From Nitzschia sp. DOCU1 (taxonomy: Eukaryota > Bacillariophyta > Bacillariophyceae > Bacillariales > Bacillariaceae), in contig OX595988.1 of assembly GCA_951394045.1 (NCBI GenBank), positions 248,001-312,000 on the forward strand: DNA of 64,000 bases, in the 5' to 3' direction. This document shows positions 39,684-49,951 of this stretch, one piece after another. The stretch's first letter is position 1. Each line of letters begins with the position of its first letter. Made by a program: the position numbers and the translations under genes. The notes below the pieces were generated by a model. The model was not told the origin of the DNA. It did not search any database and saw only the letters and a program-made list of their open reading frames with translations.

Positions 39684-40984
39684 ATGGCGACGGCAAGGTC
39701 GACCTTGTCCACAGAATCACCTCCGTTTAATCCAAATCGGATCATGAGTCGAGGTCGTCATTCTCCCGTTCCTTATCCCGGTGCTGGTGCTGCTGGTGGG
39801 GCGACGAATCCTTATAGTACTAGTAGCAGCAGTAGTCTGGGTGCTGGTGGTGGCTATAGTGGCAATAACAACAACAGCAGCAGCAGCACTGGTCGCAGTC
39901 GATCGTCGAGTCCCTATCCTTCCGCGACGGACAATCCACATTCCAACTCCATTCCGAAATTTACCTTTCAAGATCCAGCGACGGGGTGAGTACTGCTGCA
40001 AGCTGCTGACTATTCATTCTATCTATCCATCATCCATCCATAGTTGAATCCTACTCACCCTACTCTTCTTCTTGACTTTCTCAACAAAGTGAAAATCTGG
40101 AAATTCGCAATGTCTGGGCCGAAAACGTCGAAGAAGAAATGCGTTATATCCGTCAAGTCATTGAAAAGTATCCCTATGTGGCCATGGATACAGAATTTCC
40201 TGGCATTGTCGCCAAGCCCGTGACGGAAGCCTTTACGAACGACTATCATTACAAATCCCTCAAAGTCAATGTCGATTTACTCAAGATTATTCAACTCGGC
40301 TTGAGTTTTGCCGACGCACAAGGAAATTTGTGTAAAGAATGCCCCTGTTGGCAATTCAATTTTGCATTTGATTTGGAAGATGATATGTTTGCTCAAGATT
40401 CTATTGATTTGCTCGTGCATTCTGGCATTTCCTTCAAGGATCACGCATCTCGAGGCATTGATCCACAACTCTTTGGAGAATTGCTCATGGTTAGTGGATT
40501 AGTATTGGATGATCGTGTCAAGTGGGTCAGCTTTCATTCGGGATATGATTTTGCATACTTGCTCAAACTATTGACGACACAAGATTTGCCCAATGATGAA
40601 AAGTCCTTTTTCGAATTGCTCAAGATTTATTTTCCAACTATTTATGATATCAAATACATGACATCCTTGTTGGATGGACACTTCTTTTTGGGTGGACTCC
40701 AAAAGTTGGCAGATGATTTGAAATGTCAACGATTGGGTGCCGAGCATCAAGCGGGAAGTGATAGCTTATTGACCATGTCGGCGTACTTTGCCTTGGTAAA
40801 AGCCAAGTTTACGAGTGCGGATGGAAAAATTGATGATCGACGATATGCCAATGAATTGTTTGGTTATGGGAATAATCATACGGTACGTAAGGGACCGGGG
40901 GTACGAGGTGGTGTTGTGGGTGTTCCAACGCCGTCTGCAATGGATCATGCTACATCCATGGGTTCCTTGGCAAGTACGGATTAA
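39684..40984 (+). CDS. CAF1: CAF1/POP2-type deadenylase (CCR4-NOT catalytic subunit, CNOT7/8-like)
   Basis: Two exons, 39684-39985 and 40090-40984, with a 104-base intron (GTGAGTACTG to CAACAAAG, phase 2), give 398 residues. The first exon is a disordered Ser/Gly/Asn-rich N-terminus of about 95 residues, absent from human CNOT7. Exon 2 is a full DEDD-family 3'-5' exoribonuclease: IRNVWAENVEEEMRYIRQVI, AMDTEFPG (catalytic Asp and Glu), VNVDLLKIIQLGLSFAD, WVSFHSGYDFAYLLKLL (third Asp) and EHQAGSDSLLTMSAYF (fourth Asp). All four acidic residues are present, so an active enzyme is expected. It shortens mRNA poly(A) tails in the cytoplasm as part of CCR4-NOT. The CNOT10-like subunit at 12.6 kb belongs to the same complex. 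The C-terminal 40 residues are Gly/Val-rich. Confidence 0.95.
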
Positions 40985-41164
40985 CAAGAGTATAGTAACA
41001 GACAGTATGCATGGACCATAGATTATAGGATTACAACATGGATCTACTAGTCGATAGTACTGTCCCTTCCAGTTTGCCTCCACCAACAGCGGCATGTTCA
41101 GCTCGATATGCTGCCAAGAGATCAGTCCCAGATCCAGCTTATTCTATAGTAGTGGGCGAGCAGT

Positions 41165-41756
41165 TCATTCTATTCGAGCTTTCAAACTCGATTCATATAG
41201 CGACTGAACAATTCTTCGGAATCGTTTCCGACTATTCTTCAACACTCGGATCGTAGGCTCCCCATCTCGCGTCCGACGCTTACTAGATTTCCGCAATGCT
41301 TCTTCCTTCCATTTTGGATTGGAGAGATATTCTCGTAGATTCCAGATGATAACTGTATCGCCCATATGCGTAAAACCAGGTTCTCGAAAGCGGCCCTTGA
41401 CCACAATCTTGGAACGCAAGGTTTGCAACTCTCGTTGGATGTCCGTCGTTCCACTCAGGACTTGGTCGCGAAAGGCTGCTTGTTCACGTTGCTCCTTGTG
41501 CACTGTGCAATGCTCCAAGTCGGTACAACATTTGAGACATACCAGTTGTGTGCAGCCTGATGATGCGTTCAATGACACGAAGGGGAGGTGAACAAGGAAC
41601 AGCCACCAGCAGGGTCAGCGTCACTCTTTCGTCCTCAATCGCACAAAGATCAATACGCGTCAACGCGCCCCTCTCACCTTTTCGAGCCTTTCGACTGCAC
41701 TTGGCACATTTCGTCGTTGCGTCGTCTTCGTCCTTTATTGCTCCGTTGGCTGACAT
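41165..41756 (-). CDS. Small Cys-rich (zinc-ribbon-like) protein
   Basis: Two exons on the minus strand, 41756-41678 and 41556-41165, with a 121-base intron (AAAAG|GTGAGAG to CATCATCAG, phase 1), give 156 residues starting at ATG 41756. Splicing creates a compact cysteine block: KCAKCSRKARKGCTQLVCLK, then CCTDLEHCTVHKEQ. The pattern is C-x2-C-x6-C-x4-C-x2-CC-x5-C-x2-H, which looks like a cross-braced zinc-binding domain. Neither exon alone contains the full set, which supports the splice model. The rest is basic and helix-prone, with KRRTRDGEP and NSRKRFRRIVQSLYESSLK. It is probably intracellular, binding nucleic acid or protein. I cannot name the family. It is convergent with CAF1, 180 bases away. 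Confidence 0.6.
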
Positions 41757-42701
41757 TATTCTATCAGAGTGATACGGGTGAGTATCTTTTGGACTGATGC
41801 TACTACGTGATAATCAGAGGAAAGTGAGATTAGCGGCGGCATCATACTACCGTATGATGATGAGCGTCATTTTGTTGCCATCATCGATCCCCCAAATCTT
41901 CTATTTCAGCCACCAAACAAGGGGGATGCATACCCCTGATACATGCGTCTTTTCATACCCATCTCCAAGGCGCAAACCTCGGCACAGAGGAGCGTCCAAT
42001 TTGTCATTCGTGTCACATGCCGTTGTTACAATTACTTAACGTGCGCACGATTATTATGTAAATGGGTAATGGACATTAAAAGTTTGTTTCGCGTGTTTCG
42101 ATTCTCTACTGGTAAGTGTCGCAGAACGCCGAAGAGAACCAGAGGCTCATTTTAGTTGTGAAACTAACATATGCCTCTAAGTGGAAGCAAATCGCTCACT
42201 CGAACTGAGGAAACTCTTGACGGAAGCAGACTACGATTACTGCGAGGCGTTGAAAAGATCAGGGATTGCACATCATAGTACCGGTACGATAGACGCATGC
42301 TGACGATGTCTCTCTATGCACTTTTGCTAAATTCTGCCAGGCTGCTAGGGTCGGTGAAACAACTGCCTAACGCGAAGGTTCCCACTAGTAGCTACTACCG
42401 GTAGAGTAGAGGTAGTGTGCCAACTCTTAATGCCGACGGTATTGAGAGGTCGCCTATTCTGCTGGAAGCCCAACGAGGAAAGCATATCGATGTTGTGATT
42501 ATTATAATAAAATGTAGTTTAAAAAGAAATAAAATGCAAAAGGAAAATGCATCAAAATCTCGGAGGCAGCGAGCTCCTCAGCTCCTCAAAAAATTGCCTT
42601 TGCGTAGTAGCCTGGTTGTTGCGTCTTGTTGCAGAACAACCACACTAGGTATTTCCAAAAATGGGTCGGTAATTTGAAAGGACCCCAAAACACTCGCATG
42701 G
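41757..42701. other. Intergenic
   Basis: About 950 bases with short chance frames only, and with accCGGTAC/ACTAGTAG words near 42270-42410. Nothing else recognised. Confidence 0.4.
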
Positions 42702-43892
42702 TCACTTCGGGCGAGTAATAAGGCGACACAGCCCCCTGCTCCCTCGAATCAAGTACTTGTGGGTATACATCCCCTTGTTTGGCCCACGGGTAATTCTCCG
42801 AAAGCCATATAAATTCAACTGGCGTTGAAAACTTTCCAGCTTGTTGCACTGTGCAAAAGAAACCGGTAAAATAGTAGAAACAAAATCTTTTGGCCTGTGA
42901 ATCTTCAAAGCTCGCCCATCCAGCTCCCATGAAATGATGTGGCTTAAACCAGAATCTTCCACAGCGTCGAGCAGATCGTATAGTCTCCAAGGGAAACTAT
43001 CGCTTCGGCTGTTCATTTCGGCGCGTTGGGGCGGCGCAGCCTCTTCCTCGAGCAAAACTTCCAGGATGCTGTCTTCAGGGAATTTTCCGGTCGAAGACGC
43101 ATTACTGGAGACATCTCCAGCCACACAGTCATCGAATGCTGAATGGGGGCTGCTGCCACACAATGAGGCCATGTCGTTCTTGCAAAAAACAGTGGCAAAG
43201 TCATCTACTACGCCACTGCCCATTTGGCCGGACGAATCAGGGATCATGCCGCTCTCCCCAAGAGGTGTTCCTGAATCCAGAAAAAGCATCCCATTGTTGG
43301 AAGCTGTACCCGTAGCTCCAGACTCGTGAGCTGTCAAAAACTTATCATCTGGTCCTTCATCTGAACAATCCTTAATGGTCTTACGCTGCATCGAGGCACA
43401 GAGTTCAGGTTTGCCTCGTACAAACAGCTCGTGGAAGCAAATTCCTTTATGCGGACCTCTAGGGACACGGGTAAAGCCATAGATGTTGAGCTGTCGTAAA
43501 AATGACTTGTAGCGAGTTTGTGCAAAATACTGCGGCAGAACAAAATCGAAAAACTCTTTTGTGTCGTGGACTTTGAATGCTTTGTCATCGAAGCACCAAG
43601 AAACAGTGTGCTGGAATCCATTCGATTCGGCATCTTCCAGCATAGCATAGAGCTTCATAGGAAATGACGCCGAGCTCCCCATTGTCATGTTGTCGTTCAC
43701 CTCATCGCAGATCATCGAGTCAAACGTCCCTATTTCATCGTTTTTACTGCTGTCAGCAGCAATCGCTAAGTCGTCTTCGGAGACAACCCTGCAACGACGA
43801 AATGGGATGAACGCTGTCTCGCTTAAAAGATCAGGGATGGGGTTCGAACCTGGGATACATTGACGATCATTCCTGGACGCTGGAAACTCCAT
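42702..43892 (-). CDS. HSF-type transcription factor with two tandem DNA-binding domains
   Basis: A single-exon minus-strand frame; the first ATG is 43892 (MEFPASRNDRQ), giving 396 residues. Domain 1 (about 76-171) reads SFPMKLYAMLEDAESNGFQH, SWCFDDKAFKVHDTKEFFDF, LPQYFAQTRYKSFLRQLNIY, GFTRVPRGPHKG. Domain 2 (about 299-394) reads SFPWRLYDLLDAVEDSGLSH, SWELDGRALKIHRPKDFVST, LPVSFAQCNKLESFQRQLNL, YGFRRITRGPNKGM. Both keep the F-x-RQLN recognition helix and the YGF turn, so both could contact DNA. A 125-residue acidic Ser-rich linker lies between them. No HR-A/B coiled coil is visible and the protein ends directly after domain 2. HSFs bind inverted nGAAn repeats as trimers; two domains in one chain could replace oligomerisation, which is inference. 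Other HSFs lie at 52.3 and 58.1 kb. Confidence 0.92.
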   Translation of the reverse strand: MEFPASRNDRQCIPGSNPIPDLLSETAFIPFRRCRVVSEDDLAIAADSSKNDEIGTFDSMICDEVNDNMTMGSSASFPMKLYAMLEDAESNGFQHTVSWCFDDKAFKVHDTKEFFDFVLPQYFAQTRYKSFLRQLNIYGFTRVPRGPHKGICFHELFVRGKPELCASMQRKTIKDCSDEGPDDKFLTAHESGATGTASNNGMLFLDSGTPLGESGMIPDSSGQMGSGVVDDFATVFCKNDMASLCGSSPHSAFDDCVAGDVSSNASSTGKFPEDSILEVLLEEEAAPPQRAEMNSRSDSFPWRLYDLLDAVEDSGLSHIISWELDGRALKIHRPKDFVSTILPVSFAQCNKLESFQRQLNLYGFRRITRGPNKGMYTHKYLIRGSRGLCRLITRPK

Positions 43893-44001
43893 GCTATGCT
43901 GGTTGTAATTTTCATTGAAAATTGTGAAGGTGGAGTGGGGTCGTCTGCTTGGGCAGAAAAAAGGAGAAAGGTTGCGGAGCGGGGAATTGCGACGCACCAA
44001 G

Positions 44002-44036
44002 AGACAAAAGTCGTTCCACTTTAACTCGATTCTCCG
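44002..44036 (+). repeat. Duplicated 33-base motif, copy 1
   Basis: GACAAAAGTCGTTCCACTTT followed by AACTCGATTCTCCGG matches copy 2 at 44435-44468 except for about five changes and one-base shifts. Copy 1 lies 110-145 bases upstream of the HSF start codon. Confidence 0.75.
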
Positions 44037-44434
44037 GAGAGTGATGATTATTAAAGTGACCGACGTGTTAATTGAATCCGACTTCGGCTTGTGCACTGAG
44101 AAATTCGGAGTAATAGGATCTCAGATATATATGAGAAGGAATGCTAACATATATGAACGACTCTTTTATTACGAACCCCGGCTTCCTGCAGTGTACAGTA
44201 CATCCACATCCAGGTATGGAATACCCGGTGCACGTGCGTGTTCTATAATGCTACCGGTAGGGTGGGGCGAAACGGTGGCGACGAAAGGGCGCAAATCCTA
44301 AAAAAGCTGTATTATGGTAGCTTCTTCCCTCCGAGAATCCGGAACTTCTGCCCAGACAGGCATTCGTTTGCTGTAGCGTCTTGGGTTCTATGAACTGTCG
44401 GGTTGGACGACGTCAAGGTTTTCTGGGCACAATT

Positions 44435-44468
44435 GACGAAAGTCGTTCCACTAATACTCGATTCTCCG
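44435..44468 (+). repeat. Duplicated 33-base motif, copy 2
   Basis: GACGAAAGTCGTTCCACTAA followed by TACTCGATTCTCCG; partner of the motif at 44002-44036, about 430 bases further upstream of the HSF gene. Confidence 0.75.
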
Positions 44469-45213
44469 TTCCGTCACATAGACGTCTGCAGAACCGGGAC
44501 CGTGGCGGGTGTCAATCAAAAGGCCCTACCACGTAATTCGGCAGCGCGCATTGGTGGCGAGGCGAAACGCCGACGCAGAAGCTTTTGCATGGTGGCGCTT
44601 GTCGAGGCGGGAACAAACGACGTGCTGTTTTATGAAATGGGGGATCTTGAGTGCTGGAAAGACGGACGGGGATCTTGGGTTCGTCCACCAAATCACCGCT
44701 GCGGGCGCTGCTGTACTACCGGTGCACTGGGTAGACCACTATTCCATAGTTAGTAGCTAGTCTAGCTAGGTGAATCTGGTTATGTTGATCTCTAGGAGTA
44801 AGTACTTATATCAGTAGTCACCCCCAACATGAAGTCTTGGGAGGCATAGTACCACTATTAATATGTAAAGAGGAATCATCGAACGAGGGGGGTCGGTGCC
44901 GCCCCAGATCTACGATAGCTCGTGGGTGGTGTTGCTGCTCTTTCGTAGTTTACAAATATATCGACAGACTGAGGGTTTATCTAAAGTCGACGGTGACATT
45001 TGAAAAAGGAGATTTGTCTACCCGTCTAACTCGTGGATTCCACGCCACCGAGCATTATGGTATTCGTATTCTTGCAAGCCATGATATAAGTTTCCAGCTA
45101 GTTCAATCTGTTCAAAACTTTATGCTTGCACATCGAATATGAAGTTAAGGCCTAGGCGTCAACAAGATGGCGCTCATTTCAAGGACGTTGATCCACGCAG
45201 TTGAAATCCCTTC

Positions 45214-46337
45214 TTATATCAAGCCACATAAAAAGGGCCGCAGAAACGTCTTGACGCTTTGCGGAATTGCATCTTCCAAAGCTTCCATCCCGCACGGCCA
45301 GGATTTCGTCTCGTCTTTGGTAGTCGTTTTCGGTTTCGAAAGTGTCCGGTGTGTACCGACACCGTTATACTCTCTACCAGTAGCAGTAGCAACATTTCTA
45401 TGTTTCGTTGGTGCGGACGAAGACGACGTTCGCGAGGACACACTCTTGTCCTTGGATGTCGCGGATTGCGATGATTTGCTACCGGTAAGTTCAATGTTCC
45501 TAGAGGGGGAGGAAGTTTTGACAGTCGCGGCGGGGCTCGCCGCAGAATGAGGTGCCGGTCTGACTTTATTTCGGCGTACCGGTACCCGCGATGTCTCAAA
45601 TCTCATATCAAAGGGTTCTTCTTCTTCATCATCATCGGACGAATAGCCTCGACTCGGCCCCAGGAGGCTATCTGGAACTGGTTTGTTCTTTGGCCTGTGT
45701 CAATAACAAACAAACGTCGCGAGGGCCGATACGTTAGCAAACCAAAGCGCTGCATCTGCCCGTTTCAAGCATAAATAACTTACTCCTCCAGCAGCATGGA
45801 TATAAGCTTGGCTCCTTCAAGCTGTGATTCTTGATCAGTCGAGTAATCTGTCGAGTAATTCGAGGCTACTGATGTCCCCCGACTCATTTTGGACCGCCCC
45901 ATCTGCGACGTTTCTCCATCCGTATCGGAATAGTTCAAACTGGACGCAACAGAGCCACCACCTCTGCCGTAGTAGTTGACTCCTTCCCCCTTGGCAAGAT
46001 CCTTCTTGTCAGCAGCATCTAGAACTCTGAGAATCCCTGAGAATTCCGAAGAGGCCGTCGTTTCTCCTGCTGATTGAATTGAAGACCCAGCCGAATACGT
46101 CAGACTCTGGACACCGTTGCTTCCATCGGATTCAATGGTGTCGCCACTACTAAGGCGCCCTCGACCCCAGCCTTTGAATCCACGCATGCCTTTGCGAGCT
46201 CCTTTCTTTCCGGCATTCTTCCCGCCAGCAGCATTAGCGCGCTGGCTACTGGGGGCCACCTCGTTTTCAAAGCCCGAAAAGGTGTAGTATGCCCCACCCG
46301 GGCCGGACGACGATGCGGTGTGGTAATTCGAGATCAT
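45214..46337 (-). CDS. Unknown Ser/Gly-rich protein
   Basis: Two exons on the minus strand, 46337-45784 and 45694-45214, with an 89-base intron (GAGGA|GTAAGTTA to TTGACACAG, phase 2), give 344 residues from ATG 46337. The join reads ISMLLEE|PKNKPVPDSLLG. Exon 1 is Gly/Ser-rich with a basic patch (GKNAGKKGARKGMRGFKGWG) and many Ser-rich repeats (GTSVASNYSTDYSTDQES). A helix LEGAKLISMLLEE sits at the junction. Exon 2 has an acidic stretch (YSSDDDEEEEPFDMRFETSR) and a disordered Ser/Lys/Thr-rich tail ending in FLRPFLCGLI. No domain is recognised. The splice model rests on frame continuity and good sites rather than on homology. Likely an intrinsically disordered intracellular protein of unknown role. 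Confidence 0.55.
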
Positions 46338-47301
46338 GATTCTTCTTTACTCTGCCACCTCTACTGGCAACGACTACTCCTAAGAAGCTTGTTTGTGTCT
46401 CCACTGAATGCCAGTGGATTGAAATGGTGTAACAAACAAGATTTGCTTTGCCGCCACGGATACAAGACCAACGAAGAAAGGAGGACCCTGTCCTTGCAAT
46501 GGACCTTTTTTCCAGCTGGCGACGGTGAAATTGCCTTCTCCCGCCCAACCGATGGGCTTTTGCTTATCATCGGCACTACAGATCATTGGATGCCATTGGA
46601 GTGGCACGGGCGCATGCGTTGCAATTATTTCTCTCTAAGTAACTGTGAAACTCCATGTTTATTGATATATTCAATTTCGTATAATTCATAGAAAAGGTGC
46701 GCAGTGGAAGCACATACAATTCGCCGTTGAACTGCCGACGTGTCGCCGCACAGAGAGAGAGAGGTTTCTCACATTTTCGTCGAATTTTCAGTCAACCTCT
46801 TCGGTTCATGTGCTGCACACACGAGCAGCGAGAAAGCATCTCATCGGATGGTCTGGATCTCCGCCCGATGAGTGTTTGTGTATCGCACCACGAACGCAAG
46901 TCGCTAACTACCGTAATGGGTAGCTAGACAACTTTGTCGGCATCGTGCATGGCTGGGGAGTCGTGCGAAGATGATAGCAAGGCCCCCTGTCCGCACATCG
47001 GTACCCTCAATGATGTCAAAGGATTGATGCATGATACACCCGTCCGGGTCTTAATTATCATACAGCTTGTCTCTGGCAAAGTCGAAGTCAGAACATGGTG
47101 TCTTCCTTGGGCGGTAGGGTATTCCTACGGCAATGGCTGGTCTGATGATGCGTTGACAATGATGCTCATGACTTTCGGATCATCAGCAATGGTGTAAAAC
47201 CATGAGGGAGCCACTAGTATTCGACGATTCTTCAGAAGAAAGTTAGTTCCCTTGTTGCTCGGCAATCCATCCGGGTCTCTTATTAAGACGCATGGAAGGA
47301 T
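46338..47301. other. Intergenic
   Basis: About 960 bases with overlapping small frames on both strands (up to 123 codons at 46320-46691, beginning with GTG). None has a domain. It leads into the mosaic repeat array. Confidence 0.4.
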
Positions 47302-48552
47302 CTTTGGTGGTTGGTCTTTCTTGCAAGTTGCCCAGACGCAATCAAACGATGGGGAAACCTCCTACATCGAAAGCAAACCTTCTTGGCATGACAATCAACG
47401 ACCTGCCATGGGCATTTTGATAAGTTCCGATCTATTCTCTTGTAACAGGTCGACGCTGCCATGACGCGGGTGGGAACAGATCCCACCTCTGGACGAGATC
47501 GACTTGCTTCTTCAGCGTCGGCGTTGGGAAAAGCTTACTGATGCGGTACCTTAGACTGCACGCTGGAAGAGTGGAATCAGATTGAACTCTTTGGCGGAAC
47601 GCGCAAGGAATCGAACTGTCTTTTGCATTCATGAGTGCCCTACGATTTTGACCGTAAACCGACTACAAGAACTGAGTATCCATCCTGCTGAGAGTAGTCG
47701 ACTCGGCGATGACTCGGGTGGGAGCCAATCCCACCTCGGGAAGAGAGCGACTTGCTTCTTCAGCGTCGGCGTTGGGAAAGCTTACTGATGCGGCACCTTA
47801 AACTGCACGCTGGAAAACTGTTTCTGAGACGAGTGGAATCAGATTTGGTGGTTGGACTTTCTTGCAAGTTGCCGAGACGCAATCTAACAATGGGGAAACC
47901 TCCTACATCGAAAGCAAACCTTGCTCTTGGCATGACAATCAACAACCAGCCATGGGCATTTTGATATGTTCCGGTCTATTCTCTTGTAACAGATCGACTC
48001 TGTGATGACGTGGGTGGGAACCGATCCCACCTCTGGACGAGATCGACTTGCTTCTTCAGCGTCGGCGTTGGGGAAAGCTTACTGATGCGGTACCTTCAAC
48101 TGCACGCTGGAAAACTGTTTTTGAGAGGAGTGGAATCAGATTTGGTGGCTGGACTTTCTTGCAAGTTGCCGCGACGCAATCTAACGATGGGGAAACCTCC
48201 TACATCGAAACAAGCAAACCTTGTTCTTGGCATGAATGGGCATTTCGATAATTTCCGAACTATTCTCTTGTAACAGGTCGACGCTGCGATGACGCGGGTG
48301 GGAACCAATCTCACCTTTGGACGAGATCGACTTGCTTCTCCAGCGTCGGCGTTGGGAAAAGCTTACTGACGCGGCACCTTAGACTGCATACTGGAAAACT
48401 GTTTATGGGAGGAGTGGAACCAGATTGCCCTCTTTGGCGGAACGCGTAAGGAATCGAGTTATCTTGCATTCATGATGATGAGTCCCCTACGATTTTGACC
48501 GTAGCACGACTGCAAGAACCGAGTATCCATCCTTCTGAGAGTAACCGACTCT
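47302..48552 (+). repeat. Mosaic tandem repeat array (modules X-C-Y-C-X-C-X-C-Y)
   Basis: Four copies of a core module C (about 130-145 bases) alternate with two other modules. C contains GGTGGGA-N5-TCCCACC, GAGATCGACTTGCTTCT, CAGCGTCGGCGTTGGGAAA, CTTACTGATGCGG.ACCTT and CTGCACGCTGGAA. C copies start near 47457, 47706, 47997 and 48287. Module X (TTTGGTGGTTGG.CTTTCTTG ... TATTCTCTTGTAACAG) occupies about 47302-47456, 47846-47996 and 48144-48286. Module Y (CTCTTTGGCGGAACGCG.AAG ... TGAGAGTA..CGACTC) occupies about 47584-47705 and 48433-48552. Copies are roughly 85-95% alike by eye. Frames inside are short and not conserved, so coding is unlikely. Confidence 0.88.
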
Positions 48553-49156
48553 TGACGGACTTTTTGTTCATTGCGGCCATTCCAAAGTAGTTTGATCATG
48601 GGGTATGACATAAAACTACTTGTATTGCATGGTAGCAACGAGTCTACCCTAGGATAGTGTTTACTTGAAGCAGCAGCATAACAGCAACAGACCACTCGTC
48701 GGAGCAAGAATGACGAATTGCTGCAAAGGTACTACTAACTAGCTCACTACTGCTTGCTCGTTGGATATAGTGCGTACTCTACGCTTTTGTAACTTTAGAC
48801 AAGCCCCCAATCGTACTCGAGCGACGCATACCTTCATAGGTTTCAATTTTGGTGGTCGCTCGCTCTGTATTATCTGGTTCTCTAGTACGAATCCTCTTTG
48901 TAGACTACGCTTGGATTCGAGAGACCGCCACGACCCAATTGGAGAGGCAATCTGGGACTCGTGTTCGCATTCGTATGTTGCCCCCTTGCAAACCGTATCA
49001 AGGTAGCTAGTTGTAGATGTACCAGGTAAATGATCTAAGCATGTTTAGTATTCATTAGAAATGTAGCAAGTAGCAAATGTAGCAGCAAGCGTAATAGCAA
49101 ATATAGCAGTTGTACAGCATTGAAACAGGGTGGTAGATTGATCGTCCCTCTCCCTC
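48553..49156. other. Intergenic
   Basis: About 600 bases. A short run of GTAGCAA-type words occurs at 49060-49105 (ATGTAGCAAGTAGCAAATGT, then further copies). No gene. Confidence 0.4.
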
Positions 49157-49951
49157 TTACGATCCGAACCATTGAGACCATCCTTCCGCCGCCCACGATT
49201 CCACGGGAGGCTGATACGAGCACACCTGGATTCGTGGTTGAAAGTGGACATGATTACGAAGAGAGGTAGTAGATGTTTTAGCTACTCCACCACTGAAGCG
49301 GCCTTGTCGCAATGCTGACTTCAAGGGAGTAGTGTGGAGAGCCGAATCGGACTGTACGTAGCGACTTCGTGTCAACGGACCACCCAATCCTCGCAAGCCC
49401 AGCGTAGGAGCGGATGCATTGCGCTTGGTAAACCAGGACATCCAAAGCGGTGCATTCTCGTAGGGGGAAGTGGTGGGTAATCTCCAATTAGGAAGAACCT
49501 CGCAACTCTTGAGGGTTCGTTCGTAAGTGTTCATTGAATCATCATCCTCGTTTTGTTGCTCGACCCCATGCCCCGACAAAAGCATGTCGAGCGTGGGACT
49601 AGAGTAGGGGGGTTGATAGTACGGATCTGCCATTACGCACATGGGAGAAACCGATCGGGCAGGAGGAATGATTTTCTTCGGAGGGCATTCGCCTCCTGCT
49701 TTCCAGTAGTTTCCAAAGATGGATCGAGGTTTGGAAGGAACAGAGAGAGGACTTTCGTCTTCGTCCTCCTGACTCAAACTCGATACTGACGAATCGAGAG
49801 AATCATTTTCATCGTCTTCCTGGGAGCTCTCCTTGGGAGCAAGGATGAGCTCTTGAGGCGGGATAACCTCAATGATGTTTGCATCTTCTCTGACGATTTC
49901 AGCTTGCGAAGCGGAGCCGATGGACCCGAGAATAATGGACCGTCTTGCCAT
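49157..49951 (-). CDS. Unknown acidic/Ser-rich protein with RVxF-like C-terminus
   Basis: A single-exon minus-strand frame; the first ATG is 49951 (MARRSIILGSIGSASQ), giving 264 residues. The upstream frame opens only with TTG. A highly acidic Ser-rich section (SSQEDDENDSLDSSVSSLSQ) precedes a Pro-rich middle (ARSVSPMCVMADPYYQPPYS). The C-terminus reads NHVHFQPRIQVCSYQPPVES and then WAAEGWSQWFGS. It resembles a motif common in diatom proteins, V-x-F-x-x-x-I-x-V followed by an aromatic W-rich end. HVHF is similar to a protein phosphatase 1 docking RVxF site, but this is only a resemblance. No membrane segment is seen. Function unknown. Confidence 0.6.
   Translation of the reverse strand: MARRSIILGSIGSASQAEIVREDANIIEVIPPQELILAPKESSQEDDENDSLDSSVSSLSQEDEDESPLSVPSKPRSIFGNYWKAGGECPPKKIIPPARSVSPMCVMADPYYQPPYSSPTLDMLLSGHGVEQQNEDDDSMNTYERTLKSCEVLPNWRLPTTSPYENAPLWMSWFTKRNASAPTLGLRGLGGPLTRSRYVQSDSALHTTPLKSALRQGRFSGGVAKTSTTSLRNHVHFQPRIQVCSYQPPVESWAAEGWSQWFGS

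Larger units (their letters stand above)
43893..45213. other. Intergenic upstream of the double-domain HSF
   Basis: About 1.3 kb, containing a 33-base duplicated motif (44002-44036 and 44435-44468). A 116-codon frame at 44403-44753 has no domain. The region likely includes the promoter of the HSF gene. CTAG words are frequent near 44750-44800. Confidence 0.45.

Noticed and set aside
43836..43860. tRNA T-arm-like GGTTCGAACC
   Set aside because: Lies inside the double-domain HSF coding sequence; no acceptor stem or anticodon arm could be folded around it.
44403..44753. 116-codon frame
   Set aside because: No domain, start is TTG, and it overlaps a duplicated non-coding motif.
47582..48314. 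Short open frames in the mosaic array
   Set aside because: Differ in frame and length between copies of the same module and have no shared start, so not coding.
47451..48315. tRNA or snRNA genes in the repeated GGTGGGA...TCCCACC blocks
   Set aside because: Only one hairpin is consistent; no cloverleaf, T-loop or Sm-type features. Kept as a structural observation only.
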